Shown: positions 1 through 5,638 of the stretch, piece after piece
How positions within the stretch are numbered: position 1 is the first letter of the stretch
Layout: every line of letters begins with the position of its first letter
Assembly: GCA_031372145.1 (NCBI GenBank)
Contig: JANMKR010000068.1
Coordinates: forward strand, 1-18,071
DNA: 18,071 bases
Source of the DNA: CALMEC01 sp031372145
GTDB taxonomy: Bacteria > Actinomycetota > Thermoleophilia > Miltoncostaeales > Miltoncostaeaceae
Reading direction: 5' to 3'
Program-made: the position numbers and the translations under genes
Notes under the pieces: generated by a model
Told to the model about the DNA's origin: nothing
The model's input: the letters and a program-made list of their open reading frames with translations, nothing else
The model's database searches: none

Positions 1-625
1 GCTGCGGCCGAACCCGCTGGGCCAGCCGGCGCGGGATCAACCAGCGCCCCTGCGCGAACCATCGACGCATCGTCCGCAGCGAGGGAACAATCGCCGGCCC
101 GTCGCGGTAGCTGCTGCGAAGCTCGTCGATCACCATCGCAGGGGGTTCGCCCGCTGCAAACCGTCGTTCCGCCTCGTGGCGGAGGTTCGGCCAGCTGTGC
201 GATCCGGGTTTGTCGCGCGCGTCGACGGCGAGCCGGAGTCGCTCGATGTGCGCCGTCAGCGCCGCCCGGCGCCGAAACCCGAGCGCGCCCGCCGCCGCCC
301 AGATCCCCGCGAGGCGCTGAACGAACTCGCCCCCGCCCTCTCGCAACCTGAACTCAGCACTGCCATGGGACGCGCACAACCAGAGGTGGACACCGTGTGT
401 CAGGAAATGGATTCCACTCGGGCCACGTCCCCGGTGTCGACAGATCGCACACGGTGGCCCCGGTATGTCCATCGAAAACGCAGGACGCTCCGTCCCCGCC
501 TGCCCAACCGGCCCGGCCACCCCAGCCTGCCCGACCGGCGGCACCCCACCGGCGCCACGGGCATGCGCGGCCGCGCCACCCCGATGGCCCCGCTTTCGCC
601 CCCGTGCCCCTGGTCGCTTGCCCAT
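1..625 (-). CDS. Partial zinc-finger / helix-turn-helix protein, family not recognised
   Basis: This reading frame stays open from 625 to the left edge, so the C-terminus is missing and 208 residues are visible. The first ~50 residues are basic and then rich in Gly, Pro and Ala. A likely metal site follows: C59-x2-C62, then C84-x2-H87, with several extra histidines between. The region after residue ~100 is helical and charged, and residues ~150-200 read like a helix-turn-helix (an ERRFAAG helix, later SLRTMRRWFAQGRW as a possible recognition helix). The ATG at 625 is preferred because GAGGG lies seven bases upstream of it. The ATG at 472, just before the zinc motif, is the alternative and has no such site. 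Repeat copy A lies just upstream. A DNA-binding role is inferred; I cannot name the family. Forward-strand ORFs here are antisense shadows. Confidence 0.6.
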   Translation of the reverse strand, partial: MGKRPGARGRKRGHRGGAAAHARGAGGVPPVGQAGVAGPVGQAGTERPAFSMDIPGPPCAICRHRGRGPSGIHFLTHGVHLWLCASHGSAEFRLREGGGEFVQRLAGIWAAAGALGFRRRAALTAHIERLRLAVDARDKPGSHSWPNLRHEAERRFAAGEPPAMVIDELRSSYRDGPAIVPSLRTMRRWFAQGRWLIPRRLAQRVRPQ

Positions 626-668
626 GACCAAACCCTCGCGCACCGACCTGTGACAGCGCTACACCGAA

Positions 669-742
669 GTGTGTCAATCGCGTCACAGGGTTCACTCGGT
701 GGATGTAACACTTGGCCGCAGCGGTGGGGCCAAATGGCCGTA
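669..742 (-). repeat. Intergenic repeat, copy A
   Basis: Read on the minus strand, this holds GGCCATTTGGCC (728-739), a second GGCCAA half-site, GTGTTACAT, then CTGTGACG and ATTGACACAC (GTGTGTCAA at 669-677 on the plus strand). The same order of blocks occurs in copies B and C. TTGGCC/GGCCAA form a hairpin stem with a 10-base loop, and AAGTGT/ACACTT form a second, outer pairing. The TTGACA inside could serve as a -35 box for the zinc-finger gene starting at 625, but no good -10 box follows. The rest of the 626-957 gap holds only the hairpin at 916-945. Confidence 0.7.
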
Positions 743-915
743 TCCAGCCGCCGCATTCGCGAGCTGCAAGACCGTTGTGGGCGTGGGTTGGCGTGACGGA
801 TCGCGGTGGCCAGAGGACGCAATTCGCTCGGCGAGTCGCGAGCGTTCCATTGACGTGTCCAGGTTCGGGACGTCAGTTTGCCCATCAAGTGGTGCAGACG
901 AGCGTGTCGCGCGCT

Positions 916-945
916 CCGGGTGGCCGACGCGAGGCGGCCACCCGG
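916..945 (-). terminator. Perfect 10-bp hairpin downstream of the hydrolase-fold gene
   Basis: CCGGGTGGCC (916-925) and GGCCACCCGG (936-945) are exact inverted repeats around a 10-base loop. The hairpin begins 12 bases after the stop of the minus-strand gene at 958. There is no T-run, so a terminator function is inferred from position and stem strength. Confidence 0.5.
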
Positions 946-957
946 GTTTCGCGAGTT

Positions 958-1659
958 CTAGGCTGCTTGGGTGAGCTGAACGAGCGTACTGGCGGCCCAC
1001 TGGACGCCTGCGACGAGTTCCTCGGGGCGCTCGGCCGGAAGGTCGTGTCCCGCGCCGTCGACCTGTTGGAATCGCGCGCCCGGCAGCGAGTGCGCCAGCT
1101 CGAGTTGCGCGTTCAACGGATAGGCCCGGTCGGCCGCACCCGCCAGAACCAACACGGGCGGCTCGATCTGCACAAGTGCGCCGCGCAGGTCGGGACGTGT
1201 TCCCATCGCCTCGGCCGCGAGGGCCACACCCTCGGCGCCGCCGCGCTCGCGCAACATCCGCGCCATCCGCGCCCAACGCTCCTGTCCCTCGATGTCCTCG
1301 GCCCGCGCACCGGCGCCGCTGACGATCAACGCGTTGACAAGCCCGGGGTGACCGAGCGCCAGCGTGAGTCCCGCGGCAGCGCCCAGTCCGACGCCCACCA
1401 CGATGGCGTCGCCGCCTTCGGCTGCGATCAACCGGGACACGTCCGACGCGAAGTCGTCGATGCTCCATGGCCCGGCGGGCGTGGGCGAGTTGCCGTGGCC
1501 CCGAAGGTCGGGAGCGACGACGCGAAAGCGCTTGGTGAGTGGCTTGAGGGCCCGCAGCATCACGTCACCCGAGCGACCCAGGTCGTGCAGTGCGACGACC
1601 ATCGGGCCGCGACCACGCTCGGTGTGGGAAAGTGAGATTGCAGGGGGCAGGGAAGGCAT
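958..1659 (-). CDS. Alpha/beta-hydrolase-fold protein lacking the nucleophilic serine
   Basis: The 233-residue protein has the full single-domain alpha/beta-hydrolase layout: an HDLG oxyanion-type loop near residue 24, a PDLRGHGNS segment at 49-57, a nucleophile elbow at 88-92, an acid-turn Asp176 in AGAADRAYP and the terminal His204 in GAGHDLP. The elbow reads G-V-G-L-G instead of G-x-S-x-G, so Gly90 (codon GGA) stands where the catalytic Ser belongs, while Asp and His remain. The start at 1659 is supported by AGGAG six bases upstream. It is divergently paired with a CGNR regulator 81 bases away, a layout that suggests regulated expression. Known families of this fold include esterases, haloperoxidases and 3-oxoadipate enol-lactonase-like enzymes; the missing serine argues against ordinary hydrolysis. 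Fold is certain, function open. Confidence 0.85.
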   Translation of the reverse strand: MPSLPPAISLSHTERGRGPMVVALHDLGRSGDVMLRALKPLTKRFRVVAPDLRGHGNSPTPAGPWSIDDFASDVSRLIAAEGGDAIVVGVGLGAAAGLTLALGHPGLVNALIVSGAGARAEDIEGQERWARMARMLRERGGAEGVALAAEAMGTRPDLRGALVQIEPPVLVLAGAADRAYPLNAQLELAHSLPGARFQQVDGAGHDLPAERPEELVAGVQWAASTLVQLTQAA

Positions 1660-1705
1660 TGATACTCCTGTTGCAAACCGGTGTGAAAGAGATTTACTGG
1701 TGACA

Positions 1706-1735
1706 ACAATACGCCGTCGACCGGGGGGTGGTCAA
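1706..1735 (-). promoter_or_regulatory. Candidate promoter for the hydrolase-fold gene
   Basis: On the minus strand TTGACC (1735-1730) and TATTGT (1711-1706) are separated by 18 bases and lie about 47 bases before the ATG at 1659. Two similar sequences, CCGGTGTGAAA (1678-1688) and ACTGGTGACAA (1696-1706), fall between the -10 box and the gene and could be binding sites for the adjacent CGNR regulator. That last point is inference. Confidence 0.5.
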
Positions 1736-1740
1736 ACCCG

Positions 1741-2277
1741 ATGAGTGCATTCGTGTGGATCGGGGGGCGTCCGTCACTGGACCTGTGCAACACCGTCGCG
1801 GGTGATGCGGAGCTACTCGGTCAACCCGACGACGTCATTGCCTGGTTGGTTGAGGCCGGGCTCGGGACCCCCGAACGCCCGCCCGTCGCCCGTGATCTGG
1901 AACGCGTCAGGCACCTTCGTACCGACCTGCGCACTGCGTTCCTGACGCGCGATGCCGAGGCGATCGCAGACGTGGTCGCGGAATGGCTTCGCGAGACCCC
2001 AGGGCGCCTGGCGGTTGATCGTGCGAGCTTGCGGCCAAGCTTCTGCCCGGAGGTCTCGACGTGTCGCTGCCTGCTGGTGCCTGCGCTCCTCGACGCGCTC
2101 GACCTGGCCCGGGACGGCATCGAGCGTGTCCGGGAATGCGCCGCACCCGACTGCACGTACATCTACGCCGACACGAGCCGCAACGGCAGCCGTCGCTGGT
2201 GTGCAATGGAACGCTGCGGATCGCGCGCGAAGTCCCACGCCTACTACACCCGCCACCGCACGCCGCCACCGTCGTAG
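1741..2277 (+). CDS. CGNR zinc-finger (ABATE-type) transcriptional regulator
   Basis: The protein has 178 residues. The N-terminal part (WIGGRPSLDLCNTV) matches the start of the stress-induced ABATE-like domain usually joined to CGNR fingers. The C-terminal zinc finger shows C133-x4-C138, an IYADTSRNGSRRWC stretch, then C154-x4-C159 followed by GSRAK. The family signature is CGNR; here the Asn is Ser (C159-G-S-R). Proteins of this family are probable DNA-binding regulators. The gene is divergent from the serine-less hydrolase-fold protein, the likely target. Its TAG stop ends exactly one base before the convergent LysE-type gene's stop codon begins, so there is no spacer. No clear Shine-Dalgarno precedes the ATG, only a G-rich stretch. 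Confidence 0.88.
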   Translation: MSAFVWIGGRPSLDLCNTVAGDAELLGQPDDVIAWLVEAGLGTPERPPVARDLERVRHLRTDLRTAFLTRDAEAIADVVAEWLRETPGRLAVDRASLRPSFCPEVSTCRCLLVPALLDALDLARDGIERVRECAAPDCTYIYADTSRNGSRRWCAMERCGSRAKSHAYYTRHRTPPPS

Positions 2278-2910
2278 TCAGGCGTGGCGGCCGAACACGG
2301 CCAGCAGGCTCGCTGCGCCGATGTACAGGCTTCCGAACGTGCGCCCGATCCACTCGCTCTTGCGCGGGGAGTGCAGGAGTCGCAAGACGCGTGACGCGAA
2401 GTACGCGTAGCCGTTCATCACAACCACATCGGTGAACAAGAGCGTCGCCCCGCACAGGGCGTACTGGGGCAATTGCGCGCGGTCGGGATCGATGAACTGC
2501 GGGAGGACCGCCAGCATAAACACGATGCCCTTGGGATTGGACGCGTTGACCAGAAAGCCCTGCAGGATCAGGCTCCGCGCGCTGCCGTCGCCGCGTCCAC
2601 CGGCTCCGGTGATCTGATCCGCGGTGCCGTGGGAACGGATTTGGCGGATGCCCAGGTAGACCAGATACGCAACACCCAGCCATTTCAGCACGGCGAACGC
2701 CGCCGCCGACGCCACGACCAACGCACCCAAACCGCTCGCGACGGCCACCAGGACGAACAGCAGGCCCAGCTCGAGGCCGACCAGGTTGAACACGGTCTGG
2801 CGCATGCCGAACCGCACCGCGCTCGCCATCGTCGACACCGCGCCGGGGCCGGGCGAGATGCTGATGAGCCACGCTGCGACGAAGAACGCGAGCCAGGTGT
2901 GGAGCGTCAT
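2278..2910 (-). CDS. LysE/RhtB-family amino-acid exporter
   Basis: This 210-residue membrane protein has the family hallmarks: SPGPG at about residues 19-23 after the first membrane segment, a FGMRQ stretch after it, and NPKGIVFMLAVLPQFIDP in the second half. About six hydrophobic segments are visible. Members export amino acids or related small molecules from the cytoplasm; the substrate cannot be read from sequence. Its ATG overlaps the stop of the upstream alpha/beta hydrolase by four bases (ATGA), so the two form a translationally coupled operon. It converges on the CGNR gene with no gap, so the 3' ends of both transcripts must overlap the opposite gene. Confidence 0.9.
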   Translation of the reverse strand: MTLHTWLAFFVAAWLISISPGPGAVSTMASAVRFGMRQTVFNLVGLELGLLFVLVAVASGLGALVVASAAAFAVLKWLGVAYLVYLGIRQIRSHGTADQITGAGGRGDGSARSLILQGFLVNASNPKGIVFMLAVLPQFIDPDRAQLPQYALCGATLLFTDVVVMNGYAYFASRVLRLLHSPRKSEWIGRTFGSLYIGAASLLAVFGRHA

Positions 2911-3641
2911 GCCGGGATCATACGAGCGACGATCGCAGCGAACTCGACCGGGCGCTCCAACGCGGACAGGTGCCCGGCGCCGGGAACGATCTCGAGCGCC
3001 GCACCCGGAATCGCAGCGGCGAGCGCCGCGACCGCTGCGTGTGGGGTGACGACATCATCCTGGCCGCCGATCACCACGGTTTGTGCGCCGATCCCCGCCA
3101 GATCGCCGGTTCGGTCCGGGCGGTCGCGCAGCGCCTCGAGCGCGGCGCACGCGGCCTCGGCGTCCTGGTTCCCGGCGATGGCGTGTGCTCGTTCCCACAC
3201 CTCGGTCGTGGCAGCAGGTGACAACAGTCGCGGCAGCAGGTCGGCAAGGTAGGTGTCGAGCCCGTCGATGCGAACGGTGTCGATCGCCTGCTCGCGCGCC
3301 CGCCGGGCATGGGCGTCATCGGCGTCGGCGCGTGCATTGGCGAGAACGAGTGCTGCCACGGCCGCGGGATGTTCGACAGCGAGGGCAAGGGCCACGTAGC
3401 CGCCCAGCGAGAGCCCGACGACGATCGCCGGCCCGGCGTCCTCGGCCCTGATCAACGCCGCGACAGACGCTGCGAACCCGGCGATCGTCGGGAACGCTTC
3501 GTGCACGCTGCCGCCAAAACCGGGGAACTCCGGCGTCAGCAGCGTCACGTCTGCCCCCAGTTCGCGCCACATCGGACCCCAAAAGCTTGCGTCCATCGGA
3601 AACGGGTGCAGCAACACCAGGAGTGGTCGTTTGCCCGCCAC
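2907..3641 (-). CDS. Alpha/beta hydrolase with intact catalytic triad
   Basis: The 244-residue protein is a complete single-domain alpha/beta hydrolase. It has an HPFPMD oxyanion loop at about 12-17, PEFPGFGGS at 37-45, the nucleophile elbow G76-L-S78-L-G80-G, an acid Asp at 195/196 in GGQDDVVTP and His224 in GAGHLSALE. This pattern resembles 3-oxoadipate enol-lactonase and related esterases, but the substrate cannot be fixed. The start is GTG at 3641, six bases after the -10-like TAAGCT with no Shine-Dalgarno, so translation is probably leaderless. It overlaps the LysE-type gene by four bases. The triad here is intact, unlike in the hydrolase-fold protein at 958-1659. Confidence 0.9.
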   Translation of the reverse strand: MAGKRPLLVLLHPFPMDASFWGPMWRELGADVTLLTPEFPGFGGSVHEAFPTIAGFAASVAALIRAEDAGPAIVVGLSLGGYVALALAVEHPAAVAALVLANARADADDAHARRAREQAIDTVRIDGLDTYLADLLPRLLSPAATTEVWERAHAIAGNQDAEAACAALEALRDRPDRTGDLAGIGAQTVVIGGQDDVVTPHAAVAALAAAIPGAALEIVPGAGHLSALERPVEFAAIVARMIPA

Positions 3642-3647
3642 GTGGCA

Positions 3648-3653
3648 AGCTTA
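3648..3653 (-). promoter_or_regulatory. -10-like box for a leaderless GTG start
   Basis: TAAGCT on the minus strand is followed by six bases and then the GTG of the hydrolase at 3641. The hexamer-to-start spacing is identical to that of the box at 12374-12379. No convincing -35 box is visible. Confidence 0.45.
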
Positions 3654-3659
3654 CGCGCG

Positions 3660-4574
3660 ATGGCAACGACCGCCCCTCCCATGCGAGAGCACGTCCGTGA
3701 CGCCGTGGGATTCGGTGGGCTCGTGCCCACGGACGCCGTTGCCCGCGGCGGCGACACCCTCGTCGCTGCGCTTGGGGTCGAACACCACGCCCAAGGACTC
3801 GTCGTGCCGCTGGTCGTCTTGAGCGCCGCGCCCGGCTTGGTTGAGTGGAATCCGGCCATGGGGCTTGTGATCCGCGATGACCGCGGCGACCAGTACGACG
3901 CGCAGGTCCTGACGTCGGTGTCGAGCCTCGGTCAGTTGTGCGCGACGTTGTGGATCGAGCCCGCGCTGCCGCCAGAGACCCGCAGCCTTGAGCTGGTCGT
4001 CGATGGCGTGGTGCGGATCAACCCCACGCGCGGAGGCGGACGGGGCGTCGCCCGCCCGCTCGCGGGTGGCCCATGGAGCCTGATCGTCGATCTGCTGCCG
4101 CAGCGCACCGTGGCGGAGGTCCCTCCTCAACCTGCGCCAGGTCCGCTCCCTGCGCAGGTGGGCTCAGTCCCGATCCGCGCACACGGTGTGTTCGTCGAGG
4201 TGGTCCCGGTCGGCCAAGCCCGTCTCGGCGATGGGATCGCGGTGTGTGTCCATGGGCTCGAGCGCTACTGGGATCGCGCCGTGGCCACCCTCGTGGCGCT
4301 GGGGACCGCCGGCGACGAGGCCAACGCCCCGGCCATTGGCCGGGCTCGGATCGAGGTGTGGGACGACCGTGGCCACCGGTACCGCGTGACCCCGGTGCAG
4401 GGCGCGGCGCGCGGGGTCTGGAGCGAGGTTGCAGCCGAGATCGTCCCCGCCATCCCACCCGATGCCGGTGTGCTCGCCGTGCGGGTGTCCGACCTTCCGT
4501 TGGGCGCGGACTCGGGGCGGCGAAACGATGTTCCCGGGACGTTCACGTTCGGCATCAGGCTCGCTTCCGAGTGA
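3660..4574 (+). CDS. Hypothetical protein with two similar beta-rich domains
   Basis: From the ATG at 3660 the protein has 304 residues, with no signal peptide or membrane segment. It appears to contain an internal duplication: one half has VIRDDRGDQY followed ~25 residues later by EPALPPETRSLELVVDG, the other has EVWDDRGHRY followed by VPAIPPDAGVLAVRVSD. Each half is rich in alternating hydrophobic residues, which suggests two Ig-like beta-sandwiches joined by a Pro-rich linker. The frame is open further upstream to 3309, but that part lies antisense to the hydrolase and looks like shadow coding. An ATG at 3681 is an alternative start; neither has a clear ribosome site. It overlaps the downstream glycosyltransferase by four bases, so a shared task is likely, but I do not recognise the family. 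Confidence 0.72.
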   Translation: MATTAPPMREHVRDAVGFGGLVPTDAVARGGDTLVAALGVEHHAQGLVVPLVVLSAAPGLVEWNPAMGLVIRDDRGDQYDAQVLTSVSSLGQLCATLWIEPALPPETRSLELVVDGVVRINPTRGGGRGVARPLAGGPWSLIVDLLPQRTVAEVPPQPAPGPLPAQVGSVPIRAHGVFVEVVPVGQARLGDGIAVCVHGLERYWDRAVATLVALGTAGDEANAPAIGRARIEVWDDRGHRYRVTPVQGAARGVWSEVAAEIVPAIPPDAGVLAVRVSDLPLGADSGRRNDVPGTFTFGIRLASE

Positions 4575-5314
4575 GCGAGCTGTGGCCGCCGGGCGCGGCG
4601 TGGGTGATCCTTCCCACCTACCTGGAAGCCGAGAACATCACCGCGATCCTGGAAGCCCTACTCGTCGTGTTCGACGACGCGGCGCTCGACGGCAGGGTGC
4701 TCGTTGTGGACGACGGATCGCCGGACGGCACCGCCGAGCTGGCCGATCACGTGGCGGCGCGGGACCCACGTGTGTCGGTGTTACGACGCACCACCAAGGA
4801 CGGCATTGGTCCGGCGTACCGCGCCGGATTTCGCCACGCGCTCGATGCCGGCGCCGAGCTCGTACTCGAAATGGACGCGGACTTCTCGCACAACCCCCGG
4901 GACGTTCCCCGCCTGATCGACGCCGCGCGCAATGCGGATCTGGTGTTGGGATCGCGCTACACGCGGGGTGGGGGTGTCGCGCGCTGGGGCGTGCTGCGCC
5001 GCGCGATCAGCCGCAGCGGCTGCTGGTACGCGCGACGGGTCCTGGGCGTGGCGGTGCGCGACCTGACAGGAGGCTTCAAGTGCTTCCGGCGCGTCGTACT
5101 CGAGACGCTCCCGCTCGACCAGGTCACCGCAGCGGGCTATGTCTTCCAAATCGAGGTCACCTTCCGGGCGCTGGTCGCCGGGTTCCGTGTCGCGGAGGTG
5201 CCGATCACGTTCACCGACCGCGTGCTGGGCGAGTCGAAGATGAAGGGCTCGATCGTCGTCGAGGCCGCCACACGGGTCCCGCGACTGCGGCGTTTGGGTC
5301 GACCCCCGCGCTAG
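4571..5314 (+). CDS. Polyprenol-phosphate mannosyltransferase-like GT2 glycosyltransferase
   Basis: The 247-residue protein is a GT-A fold family 2 transferase: VILPTYLEAENI at 12-23, the nucleotide-binding VVDDGSPDGT at 45-54 and the metal-binding D102-A-D104 in EMDADFSHNP, then LGSRYTRGGGV and DLTGGFKCFRR. These match polyprenol (dolichol) phosphate mannose synthases, which move mannose from GDP-mannose to a lipid carrier at the inner face of the membrane. No membrane segment follows the catalytic domain, as in the stand-alone actinobacterial enzymes. The start is GTG, overlapping the previous stop as GTGA; the frame is open upstream but that part is antisense or out-of-frame shadow. The mannosyl donor would feed protein or lipoglycan mannosylation. 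The sugar is inferred from family. Confidence 0.9.
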   Translation: MSELWPPGAAWVILPTYLEAENITAILEALLVVFDDAALDGRVLVVDDGSPDGTAELADHVAARDPRVSVLRRTTKDGIGPAYRAGFRHALDAGAELVLEMDADFSHNPRDVPRLIDAARNADLVLGSRYTRGGGVARWGVLRRAISRSGCWYARRVLGVAVRDLTGGFKCFRRVVLETLPLDQVTAAGYVFQIEVTFRALVAGFRVAEVPITFTDRVLGESKMKGSIVVEAATRVPRLRRLGRPPR

Positions 5315-5361
5315 CGCCAGGAGCGACCAACAATCGGCGATCCGAGCCGAGCGCGCGGCGA

Positions 5362-5448
5362 AAATGGCCAATTGGCCGTGTGTGCCGCGGCCAATTGTCA
5401 CATGAGCGTGTGAGTCGTGTGACGATTGGACACACATCGTGGGCGCCC
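5362..5448 (+). repeat. Intergenic repeat, copy B
   Basis: The blocks, in order, are ATGGCCAATTGGCC, a 9-base spacer, GCGGCCAATTGTCACATG, GTGTGACGATT and GGACACAC, then CGTGGGCGC. TTGGCCG/CGGCCAA form a perfect 7-bp stem, and GTGTG/CACAC flank a second hairpin. Copy C repeats the same blocks 127-128 bases downstream. The 5315-5638 gap between the convergent glycosyltransferase and ligase genes holds little else. Confidence 0.75.
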
Positions 5449-5488
5449 GCCGCGGTCGGTTCCGAGCGATCGAGGTGGGGCCGAGCGG

Positions 5489-5577
5489 ACATGGCCATTT
5501 GGCCGCGTCAGCTGCGGCCAAGTGTGACATGACGTGCGCGAGTGTTGTGATGATTTGACACACGCTCGTGGGAGCGG
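5489..5577 (+). repeat. Intergenic repeat, copy C
   Basis: The blocks are ACATGGCCATTTGGCC, GCGGCCAAGTGTGACATGA, TTGTGATGATTTGACACAC and CTCGTGGGAGC. TTGGCCGC/GCGGCCAA form a perfect 8-bp stem with a 7-base loop. It lies in the same orientation as copy B, making a diverged tandem pair. Flanking similarity (TCCGAGC before each, CGCGGTC after each) extends the duplicated unit to about 120 bases. Confidence 0.75.
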
Positions 5578-5638
5578 TCGCGGTCCGGGGCCAGCGGAAC
5601 TTGGGTGCGGGGGGGCGTGTCCCGGCTGGGTTTGCGGG

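Noticed and set aside
176..796. 206-codon plus-strand ORF at the left end
   Set aside because: It is Arg/Pro-rich without structure; the opposite strand in the same codon register gives a coherent Cys/His-finger and HTH protein.
5362..5577. CRISPR array
   Set aside because: Only two long, diverged units with hairpins; no short identical repeats, unique spacers or cas genes.
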